Positions 57,549 through 64,000 of a stretch of 64,000 bases of DNA are shown piece by piece. Under the pieces are notes generated by a model, which was not told the origin of the DNA, did not search any database, and was given only the letters and a program-made list of their open reading frames with translations. The stretch spans positions 1 to 64,000 of the forward strand of contig JACRMH010000006.1 in the NCBI GenBank assembly GCA_016219545.1, in the 5' to 3' direction. The stretch is from Chloroflexota bacterium. GTDB taxonomy: Bacteria; Chloroflexota; Anaerolineae; Anaerolineales; Villigracilaceae. Numbering within the stretch: position 1 is the first letter of the stretch; each line of letters begins with the position of its first letter. The translations under genes and the position numbers were made by a program.

Positions 57549-57707
57549 ATGAAAAAGAAAATCAGGTTTTTTCTGGCTGTACTTATTCTTGCAATTTCGA
57601 TCTCACTTTTAGTGTGGGGATATGCGCCGAATCCGCGCGAGGTTCAGACTCGGGATATCCAGCCGGTTGAAATGCAGTTGCAGACTCCTTTACCGGTTCT
57701 TCCATAA
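57549..57707 (+). CDS. Small membrane-anchored peptide (52 aa)
   Basis: The product is 52 residues: a basic start (MKKKIRFFLAVLILAISISL) leads into one span, then a short polar, Pro-rich tail (YAPNPREVQTRDIQPVEMQL). It starts 7 bases after the stop of the nucleotidyltransferase-like gene and ends 14 bases before the next lipoprotein gene, so a three-gene unit is likely. No family recognised. Confidence 0.6.
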   Translation: MKKKIRFFLAVLILAISISLLVWGYAPNPREVQTRDIQPVEMQLQTPLPVLP

Positions 57708-57721
57708 CGGATGGCTGTCGC

Positions 57722-58453
57722 ATGACCGAACGACTTTTTTCTCCCCGTAACATTTTCATCCTATCCGCAGCGTTGATGTTGATCCTCGCATCTATTGCGT
57801 GCGCAAGCGGATCATCTTCCGCGCCTGCCCCTGCTGCTCCTGTTTCTACACAACCTGTTGTAGCGCTCACGTCCCAGCCGACTCAAATCGCCGCTGCCCC
57901 AGCCATTCCAGAAACCCGCCGACTCACTTTGGAGTTCCCGCCCAAAATGCGCGCCGGCGTGGAAAGCGATATTGTCCGCTTAACTTTGGAAGTGGATGAT
58001 CTTGGCAACATCACACCCACTGCAGAGATTAATGGCAATGTGATCGTGGGGGAGACCGTTCAAGTCCCTGATCTATATGAAACGCACAACGTCACAGCCG
58101 AGGCGAGACTCGATCTGGCGGGCATGGAAGTCCAGCCTCCCGATTCTATTTTTGAGCCAATGTCGCGCGGGCAATCTGTTACGTTTTTGTGGAGTGTCCG
58201 TCCGCAGGAAGTGGGGAAGTATCGCGGCACGGCCTGGCTGCATTTGGTCTTTAGAAACAAGTCAACGGGGGAAGAAAGCCGAATTGCCCTATCAGCCCAA
58301 ACCGTCGAGATCGAAGCGGTGGATTTCTTCGGGCTATCGGTCAATGTGGCGCGCACATCCGGCGTGATCGGGTCCGTTGTTGGGGGCGTGGTCGGTTTCC
58401 CGTTCATCGAGGATATACTAAAATTCCTGTTCAAGAGGAGAAAACAAAAATAG
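57722..58453 (+). CDS. Lipoprotein with beta-sandwich and C-terminal hydrophobic segment
   Basis: The product is 243 residues. Lipobox LASIAC follows a hydrophobic signal (ILSAALMLI), then an Ala/Pro/Ser linker. The middle (SDIVRLTLEVDDLGNITPTA and VTAEARLDLAGMEVQPPDS) looks like a beta-sandwich. A hydrophobic stretch near the end (IGSVVGGVVGFPFIEDILKF) followed by KRRKQK could be a second anchor. It is not recognised. It probably works with the small peptide gene upstream. Confidence 0.65.
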   Translation: MTERLFSPRNIFILSAALMLILASIACASGSSSAPAPAAPVSTQPVVALTSQPTQIAAAPAIPETRRLTLEFPPKMRAGVESDIVRLTLEVDDLGNITPTAEINGNVIVGETVQVPDLYETHNVTAEARLDLAGMEVQPPDSIFEPMSRGQSVTFLWSVRPQEVGKYRGTAWLHLVFRNKSTGEESRIALSAQTVEIEAVDFFGLSVNVARTSGVIGSVVGGVVGFPFIEDILKFLFKRRKQK

Positions 58454-58584
58454 CCATTATTACCATAAATGGGGAAATATATGACGAATATCACCCTTTA
58501 AATTGACATGCTATCCTTAGGACGGGTTTGTTCTATATGGTACAATTTTCGCGCTTACAAGACTATTTAAGACGGAGAATAGAG

Positions 58585-58938
58585 ATGAACGAGTGGCTTT
58601 ATGTTGGCTTGTTTTTTATCGTTGGGTTGATCATCCCTGTTGGCGCGATCGGCATCGGTTTCTTGCTCGGACCCAAGAAGCCCAACCCCATTAAACAATC
58701 AACTTATGAATGCGGTATCGAACCAGTTGGTGAAGGCTGGGTGCAGTTCAAGGCGCAGTATTATATTTTTGCGCTGGTCTTCCTTGTGTTCGATGTTGAA
58801 TCGATCTTCCTTTTCCCCTGGGCTGTGAGACTTGGCCAATTGGGAATGTTCGCCGTTGTGGAAGGCATTATTTTCATCCTCATCCTTGTCGCCGGGCTTG
58901 TTTACACATGGCGCAAGGGGATGTTGGAGTGGGCATAA
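58585..58938 (+). CDS. nuoA: NADH-quinone oxidoreductase subunit A
   Basis: The product is 117 residues from the ATG at 58585, behind GGAGAA. It has three membrane spans and the family motif NPIKQSTYECGIEPVGEGW, with VFDVESIFLFPWAV in the middle span. NuoA is a small membrane subunit near the quinone site of complex I. nuoB, C and D would normally follow directly; here a terminator follows and nuoH comes next. Confidence 0.93.
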   Translation: MNEWLYVGLFFIVGLIIPVGAIGIGFLLGPKKPNPIKQSTYECGIEPVGEGWVQFKAQYYIFALVFLVFDVESIFLFPWAVRLGQLGMFAVVEGIIFILILVAGLVYTWRKGMLEWA

Positions 58939-58956
58939 TTTTTTAGGTTAATAATG

Positions 58957-58992
58957 AGAAGGCTGATTGGATCTTTCCATTCAGCCTTTTCT
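58957..58992 (+). terminator. Intrinsic terminator after nuoA
   Basis: AAGGCTGA and TCAGCCTT pair (outer stem), with TGG/CCA inside and TTTTC following. It separates nuoA from nuoH. Confidence 0.65.
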
Positions 58993-59060
58993 TTGTGTAA
59001 AGCAGGTAAATTTTCGCGGGCGAATTTCAGATTCGCCCTGCAGATTTACAGGAGTAACTT

Positions 59061-60257
59061 ATGAATTTTTGGAATGACCCTCTTAAAGTAGCCGCAGATT
59101 GGCTGACGGGCATTTTCACCGGCTGGGGTATGAACACAGTCGTTGCGAATGTGCTGGTGGCCTTCCTCGGCATACTCATGCTCATCACCATTTTGATGGT
59201 GATCGACATCTTCCTGGTCTGGATCGAACGCAAGGTGGTGGCCCGCTTCCAGGACCGCATCGGGCCGAATCGTCTCGGACCTTTCGGCTTGATCCAGCCT
59301 TTCGCTGACATCATCAAGCTGATGATCAAGGAAGACACCACCCCCGACCATGCGGACAAGTTCGTGTACAACATCGCGCCCATGCTTTCGATGATGTCCG
59401 TGCTGATCCTTTGGGCGGTTGTACCGCTTGCTCCCGTTATGCTGGGCGTGGACTTGAACATTGGCGCGCTCTTCATTATCGCCGCCGGTTCGATTGGCAC
59501 GCTCTCCATTATTATGGCGGGCTGGTCATCGAACAATAAATTCTCGGTGATCGGCGCTTTCCGTCAGGTGGCTGTGATGGTCTCCTTTGAAGTGCCGATG
59601 CTTGCGGTTCTGCTCATCCCGACCATCTTTGCAGGTTCGATGGGCATCAATGCGATCATCCAAAGCCAGAACATCTGGTTCGTTTGGCTTTCGCCTCTGG
59701 CTGCAGTGATCTTCATGATCGCGGCCATCGCAGAATTGGGACGCGCCCCGTTCGATCTCGCCGAAGGCGAATCTGAACTGGTCTCCGGTTACAACATCGA
59801 ATATTCCGGCATGAAGTTCGGCATGTTCTATGCGGGCGAATTGCTGCACGCTTTTACATTCGGCGGCTTCTGGTCCATTATGTTCTTTGGCGGCTATCGC
59901 TTCTTTGGGTTGGAATTGGTCAGTCCCTTCCTTGCGATCGCGATCATCCTGTTCAAGGCGATGGTCGGATATTGGATCATCATGTGGGTCAAATACACTG
60001 TGATGCGTATCCGTATTGACCAGATGCTGGCCTTCAATTGGAAATTCCTGACGCCGGTTGCCTTCGTGCTCGTAATGGTCACGGCGCTGATGAATACACT
60101 TCTGCGCGGCGCCCCGAGCTGGCTCTTCATTACAGGTATGCTTTTATCGAATGTTATCGTGGCATGGGTGTCTTTGGAAATTGTCCGCTCTGTGAGCCGC
60201 AAGGAACGCGAACGGGTGGAAGGACCCAAGCAGGTTGTTGCGGAGGCCCATCACTAA
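59061..60257 (+). CDS. nuoH: NADH-quinone oxidoreductase subunit H
   Basis: The product is 398 residues, longer than the usual ~330, with an extended C-terminus. GGAG precedes the ATG. DIFLVWIERKVVARFQDRIG, NRLGPFGLIQPFADIIKLMI and AELGRAPFDLAEGESELVSG are family signatures; the last holds the conserved acidic residues near the quinone channel. It sits at the junction of the membrane and peripheral arms and couples electron transfer to proton pumping. Confidence 0.95.
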   Translation: MNFWNDPLKVAADWLTGIFTGWGMNTVVANVLVAFLGILMLITILMVIDIFLVWIERKVVARFQDRIGPNRLGPFGLIQPFADIIKLMIKEDTTPDHADKFVYNIAPMLSMMSVLILWAVVPLAPVMLGVDLNIGALFIIAAGSIGTLSIIMAGWSSNNKFSVIGAFRQVAVMVSFEVPMLAVLLIPTIFAGSMGINAIIQSQNIWFVWLSPLAAVIFMIAAIAELGRAPFDLAEGESELVSGYNIEYSGMKFGMFYAGELLHAFTFGGFWSIMFFGGYRFFGLELVSPFLAIAIILFKAMVGYWIIMWVKYTVMRIRIDQMLAFNWKFLTPVAFVLVMVTALMNTLLRGAPSWLFITGMLLSNVIVAWVSLEIVRSVSRKERERVEGPKQVVAEAHH

Positions 60258-60272
60258 ATGGGATGATGAAAT

Positions 60273-60782
60273 ATGACTGGTGAACAAATCTTTTTCCTGA
60301 TCGTTGGAATAGTCACACTCATTTCTGGTCTGATGGTTGTGACCGTTCGTAATCTTATCCACGCGGCCTTGTGGCTGGTGGCGACACTGTTCGGTGTGGC
60401 GATGATCTATGCCATTCTCAACGCTGGCTTTTTGGCGGTTGTGCAGGTGGTGGTTTACATCGGCGCGATAGCGATCCTCTTCATCTTTGCGGTCATGTTG
60501 ACCCGCCGTCAGGCGGCGGAAACTGGCGCGTCTGTGAACTCGAATTGGTGGCTGGGCGCTATTGCGGCTGTGGCAACCTTTGCGGGCTTGTTCTTCCTCC
60601 TAAAGAGTTGGAGCGGCTTCTCGAAAACAGCAGCAGCCATCCCGTCTGGTTTTGATGCGGTCAATCAGTTGGGCGATGCCTTAACTTCGGCAAACGGATA
60701 TGTCCTGCCGTTCGAAGTTGCGTCCGTTCTATTGTTGGCGGCATTAGTTGGCGCGGTCTATCTCGCGTTCAATAAGAAATAG
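60273..60782 (+). CDS. nuoJ: NADH-quinone oxidoreductase subunit J
   Basis: The product is 169 residues with five membrane spans. The central NAGFLAVVQVVVYIGAIAIL with the ALFIFAVML-like continuation IFAVMLTRRQA is the NuoJ signature span region. It takes part in the proton path of the membrane arm. Spacing to nuoK is a few bases, and the AGGAGG site of nuoK overlaps the nuoJ stop. Confidence 0.93.
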   Translation: MTGEQIFFLIVGIVTLISGLMVVTVRNLIHAALWLVATLFGVAMIYAILNAGFLAVVQVVVYIGAIAILFIFAVMLTRRQAAETGASVNSNWWLGAIAAVATFAGLFFLLKSWSGFSKTAAAIPSGFDAVNQLGDALTSANGYVLPFEVASVLLLAALVGAVYLAFNKK

Positions 60783-60791
60783 GAGGCCTTG

Positions 60792-61100
60792 ATGATCCCT
60801 CTTTCATGGTATCTCATTCTCGCGGCCGGACTGTTCAGCATTGGTCTGTTCGGCGTATTGGTCCGCAGGAACGCGGTTGCGATCTTGCTCGGCGTTGAAC
60901 TGATGCTCAATGCGGTCAATATCAACCTGGTGGCTTTCTGGCGCTATGGAGATGTTGCGCTGATGGCCGGACAGGTCTTTGCGATCATTGTCTTCGCAGT
61001 TGCCGCAGCGGAAGTGGCTGTGGGTTTGGCTTTGGTAATTTCTGTTTATCGCCGTCGCAATACGGTGGTGGCGGAAGATCTTGATTTGTTGAAATGGTAG
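60792..61100 (+). CDS. nuoK: NADH-quinone oxidoreductase subunit K
   Basis: The product is 102 residues from the ATG at 60792; a TTG one codon earlier is not needed because AGGAGG is 5 bases before the ATG. Three membrane spans, with the conserved Glu in LLGVELMLNAVNINLVAF and the second in AAAEVAVGLALVISVYR. It is one of the antiporter-like proton-path subunits of complex I. Confidence 0.93.
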   Translation: MIPLSWYLILAAGLFSIGLFGVLVRRNAVAILLGVELMLNAVNINLVAFWRYGDVALMAGQVFAIIVFAVAAAEVAVGLALVISVYRRRNTVVAEDLDLLKW

Positions 61101-61105
61101 AAATC

Positions 61106-61154
61106 GGTAATTAGTAAATGGTAATGACCATTCACCAATTACTAATTACTTTTT
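61106..61154 (+). repeat. Word-repeat palindrome with T tract between nuoK and nuoL
   Basis: GTAATTAGTAAATGGT is mirrored by ACCATT and TACTAATTAC, followed by a run of seven Ts and then CGGAGG and the nuoL ATG. It has the look of a terminator inside the nuo operon. Confidence 0.6.
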
Positions 61155-61166
61155 TTCGGAGGCTTC

Positions 61167-63380
61167 ATGGCGACTGAAACATTAATTTGGTTAATCCCAT
61201 TACCGCCCTTGCTCGCTTTCTTTTTGATCGTGTTGTTCACGAATAAAAATAAAGCCTTGAGTCATAGTGTGGCTGTGGGCGCGGCTTTCCTTTCATGGCT
61301 GGGTGCCATGATCGTGTTTGTACGCGCATTAGGTGTTGAACATTTTGGCAAGGAACCTTTCGCTGATGCAATCAATTGGCTGCCGACTGGCGTGACTGCG
61401 CCAGGCTCGACTGAGACGCTCTGGTTGAAGATCGGCGTGTTGATCGATCCGCTCTCTGCCGCAGTGTTGTTCTTCGTGGCGTGGACAGTGTTGATGATCT
61501 TCATCTATAGCGTTGGCTATCATAACTACGGTCAGCCCGCCGGCGATCACGATCACGCAGGTCTGCCGCCGCACGGCGCAACCGTTGAAGAACATGGACA
61601 TAAGCACGTTGTCCCATCCATCGAACCGATGTACTCGCGCTTCTTTGCCTTCATTGGTTTGTTCGCCTTCGGCATGTATACGCTGGTGGTCTCAGATAAC
61701 CTGCTCACACTCTTTGTGGGTTGGGAGATCATGGGCTTGTGTTCCTACTTGTTGATCGGTTTCTGGTTCGGTAAGGTCTCCGCACGCAATGCTGCCATCA
61801 AAGCCTTCATGACCACCCGTATCGGCGATGTGTTCATGCTCTTGGGTATTGCCTTCCTTTATAAAGCGACCGGCACATTGACCTACCGTGAAATCTTCAC
61901 GGAAGAAACCTTGCATTTGCTTTCTACAACCATTACCCCTGTCTTCGGTTTATCCGCTGCCGGGTTGATCGCCATCCTGCTCTTCATCGGCACGATAGGC
62001 AAATCGGCGCAATTCCCATTGCATGTCTGGCTTCCGGACGCGATGGAAGGCCCGACCCCGGTCAGCGCCATGATCCATGCAGCCACGATGGTGTCGGCGG
62101 GTGTGTATGCGGTTATCCGCATGTTCCCTCTGCTCAGCGCCGGCTGGCATGACGGCGCAGCACTCACTCCCGCAATGACATTCGTTGCCTTCATCGGCGC
62201 GTTCACGGCCATCTTCGCCGCGACCATTGCCGTTGCGCAAAACGACATCAAACGCGTGTTGGCTTACTCGACAATTTCACAGCTCGGTTTCATGATCGCC
62301 GCCATCGGTATGGGTGCGTACATCGCCGCTGTCTTCCATCTTATTACTCACGCCTTCTTCAAGGCTTTACTCTTCCTGGGTTCCGGTTCCGTCATTCACG
62401 GCATGGAACATGGCGTTCTTCACACGGGCAATCATTCCGTTGACCCGCAGGATATGTTCAATATGGGCGGACTTCGCAAGAAGATGCCCGTCACATTCTG
62501 GACCTTCCTCATCGGCGGCTTTGCACTTTCCGGTTTCCCAATTGTCACTGCGGGCTTCTGGTCTAAGGATGAAATTCTCGCGGACGCTTTCGCCAATGGT
62601 CACATGGTCATCTTCATCACACTGGCAGTCGCTGCATTCATGACCGCCTTCTACACCATGCGTCAAATCACATTGACCTTCCTCGGCGAAGCCCGCACAA
62701 AAGAAGCGGAACACGCTCAAGAGAACAAGTGGACAATGACCGCTCCGCTCGTTGTGCTTTCGGTCTTTGCCATAGGGTATGGCTGGGTCGGCATCCCCGA
62801 GCATTTCCCACTCCTCGGCGGACTCGTGCCAAACTGGTTCCATGAATTCGTCGGCGGCACTTTGGCTGAGCATCCTCCAGTTTTGGAATTCCGTTGGGAA
62901 CCGCTTGTTACTTCACTTTTTGTCGCTCTTGGTGGTTTGGGACTCGGCTGGCTGGTCTATCGCAACGTCACCGAAAAAAATCCAGAACTCGATCCGATGA
63001 AGAAAGCTCTCGGTTTTATTCATACTTTGCTCAAGAACAAATATTATTTCGACGAAGCCTACAACTTCCTCTTCGTTCAACCTGCTTTGTGGTTCTCTGA
63101 GGTCTTCGTCTCCAAGTGGATGGACAAAGGCGTCATTGACGGCATCCTGCATATCTTTGGTCCCGCCACTGGCGGAATTGGTTACGCCATCCGCAACTGG
63201 TTTGATGTGCCGGTTGTCAATGAATTTTTCGGTGACGGTTCCGCCAATGTCACATACAGCATTGGCAAGAACCTGCGTCCCATTCAAACGGGTCGTATCC
63301 AGCAGTATCTCATTCTGTCGTTGATCATCCTGGCGGTGATCGGCGGCTTGATCTTTGCATTGCTGGTTAGGAGCGCATAA
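61167..63380 (+). CDS. nuoL: NADH-quinone oxidoreductase subunit L
   Basis: The product is 737 residues, longer than usual (~620). The antiporter core has LFVGWEIMGLCSYLLIGFWF, QFPLHVWLPDAMEGPTPVSA, STISQLGFMIAAIGMG and the long C-terminal helix that runs along the membrane arm. A His-rich loop (GDHDHAGLPPHGATVEEHGH) lies between early spans near residues 127-148, where most relatives have a short loop. It is the distal proton-pumping subunit of complex I. The stop overlaps the nuoM ATG (TAATG). Confidence 0.95.
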   Translation: MATETLIWLIPLPPLLAFFLIVLFTNKNKALSHSVAVGAAFLSWLGAMIVFVRALGVEHFGKEPFADAINWLPTGVTAPGSTETLWLKIGVLIDPLSAAVLFFVAWTVLMIFIYSVGYHNYGQPAGDHDHAGLPPHGATVEEHGHKHVVPSIEPMYSRFFAFIGLFAFGMYTLVVSDNLLTLFVGWEIMGLCSYLLIGFWFGKVSARNAAIKAFMTTRIGDVFMLLGIAFLYKATGTLTYREIFTEETLHLLSTTITPVFGLSAAGLIAILLFIGTIGKSAQFPLHVWLPDAMEGPTPVSAMIHAATMVSAGVYAVIRMFPLLSAGWHDGAALTPAMTFVAFIGAFTAIFAATIAVAQNDIKRVLAYSTISQLGFMIAAIGMGAYIAAVFHLITHAFFKALLFLGSGSVIHGMEHGVLHTGNHSVDPQDMFNMGGLRKKMPVTFWTFLIGGFALSGFPIVTAGFWSKDEILADAFANGHMVIFITLAVAAFMTAFYTMRQITLTFLGEARTKEAEHAQENKWTMTAPLVVLSVFAIGYGWVGIPEHFPLLGGLVPNWFHEFVGGTLAEHPPVLEFRWEPLVTSLFVALGGLGLGWLVYRNVTEKNPELDPMKKALGFIHTLLKNKYYFDEAYNFLFVQPALWFSEVFVSKWMDKGVIDGILHIFGPATGGIGYAIRNWFDVPVVNEFFGDGSANVTYSIGKNLRPIQTGRIQQYLILSLIILAVIGGLIFALLVRSA

Positions 63381-64000
63381 TGGATTTTCTGAATACTCAT
63401 CTCCTTAGCCTGATCCTTTTCCTGCCGACAATCGCGGCTCTGGTCATGTTCTTCCTGCCCAGCGGTGAGACGAAACTTCTGCGCTGGTTCGCTTTCTGCG
63501 CCAGCCTGATCCCTTTCGCACTCACGCTTTTCTTGTGGAGAAATTTTGATCCCAATACAACAGGCTTTCAATTTCAAGTAACTTACCCCTGGTATGAAGC
63601 GTTACATTCATCGCTTCACTTGGGCGTGGATGGCATCTCCCTCTCAATGGTTTTGCTGACCACACTCCTCACGCCTCTCGCCATTCTCGCTTCCTTCAGC
63701 GTAACGGATCGCGTCAAGCCGTACATGATGCTCTTCCTCTTTTTGGAAACGGGTATGTTGGGTGTCTTCATGTCACTTGACCTGTTGATCTTCTTCGTCT
63801 TCTGGGAGATCGGCCTCGTTCCGATGTACTTCCTCATCAATCAATGGGGCAGTGCCAATCGCAATTACGCCTCGCTCAAGTTCATGATCTACACCATGGG
63901 CGGATCGCTTGGTCTGCTGTTGGCCATTCAAATGTTGGGTGTGTACTTCCAATCCTATGATTTGCAGTACATCATGCAGCAGTGGAATTCCCAAGCCACG
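63380..64000 (+). CDS. nuoM: NADH-quinone oxidoreductase subunit M (cut by window end)
   Basis: The frame opens at 63380 in a TAATG overlap with nuoL and stays open for 207 codons to the window edge. It begins with several hydrophobic spans; LHLGVDGISLSMVLLTTLLT and DLLIFFVFWEIGLVPMYFLI are NuoM signatures. It is a second antiporter-like pumping subunit. The remaining part and any nuoN lie outside the window. Confidence 0.92.
   Translation, partial: MDFLNTHLLSLILFLPTIAALVMFFLPSGETKLLRWFAFCASLIPFALTLFLWRNFDPNTTGFQFQVTYPWYEALHSSLHLGVDGISLSMVLLTTLLTPLAILASFSVTDRVKPYMMLFLFLETGMLGVFMSLDLLIFFVFWEIGLVPMYFLINQWGSANRNYASLKFMIYTMGGSLGLLLAIQMLGVYFQSYDLQYIMQQWNSQAT

Noticed and set aside
58503..58546. 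nuoA promoter from TTGACA (58503) and TACAAT (58541)
   Set aside because: The spacing is 32 bases, far too long for a sigma-70 promoter, and no better pair was found.

Overview
The window looks like a chromosome segment of a Chloroflexota bacterium, most likely class Anaerolineae. This is inferred from protein style only; no rRNA or other taxonomic marker is present. Supporting signs are lipoproteins with Pro/Thr-rich linkers (PD40 propeller, NBR1-Ig), GAF-rich SpoIIE phosphatases, FemAB-type transferases, a split NAD synthetase, a nuo cluster lacking its peripheral arm genes, and many dispersed palindromic repeats. Base composition is moderate in most genes and clearly AT-rich in a few accessory ones. 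I found no rRNA, tRNA or CRISPR array.

Layout. 0-2 kb: tail of an IS1182-like transposase, then etfBA on the minus strand. 2-6 kb: two small unknown genes, glutaredoxin-groES, a 40-residue membrane peptide, a J-domain co-chaperone and an HtrA-type lipoprotein protease. 6-12.4 kb: a signalling block with HD-GYP and single-domain response regulators on the minus strand, divergent from a STAS / RsbW-like kinase / GAF-SpoIIE phosphatase partner-switching set. 12.5-16.2 kb: a Type IIG-like restriction-methylase plus a protein with a HEPN-type R-x4-H motif, a small candidate defence locus. 16.3-19.7 kb: a secreted helical protein, RidA and an OmpR-type two-component system. 19.7-27.8 kb: an envelope polysaccharide cluster (ExoA-like GT2, WcaJ-like initiating transferase, epimerase, CapD-like dehydratase) running into two FemAB paralogues separated by an AT-rich DUF4279 gene. 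27.8-34.6 kb: PLP desulfhydrase, NDP-forming acyl-CoA synthetase with DUF1330, an L7/L12-C-like protein, the split NAD synthetase and an MFS exporter. 34.7-39.3 kb: a coupled lipoprotein/M23/P-loop set facing an M50-like peptidase. 39.4-47.3 kb: central carbon genes (yvcK, gap, pgk, a membrane protein, a Ser/Thr kinase, tpiA) divergent from a ROK kinase. 47.4-50.4 kb: class III aminotransferase, folD and a CoA-binding protein. 50.4-58.5 kb: AT-rich unknown genes, an NBR1-Ig lipoprotein, recA, a metallophosphoesterase, an APC permease, a nucleotidyltransferase-like protein and envelope proteins. 58.6-64 kb: nuoA, then nuoHJKLM, with nuoM cut by the window end.

The most unusual layer is not a gene but the repeats. 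At least four families of palindromic elements sit in gaps between genes. In addition, short low-complexity 'word' repeats lie both between genes and in frame inside genes. At the two FemAB paralogues these words coincide with length differences between the proteins. Other points worth attention are the methylase/HEPN pair with an AT-rich recognition domain, terminator-like hairpins directly in front of start codons inside apparent operons, and several genes whose -10 box lies only 6-7 bases before the ATG, which suggests leaderless transcripts.
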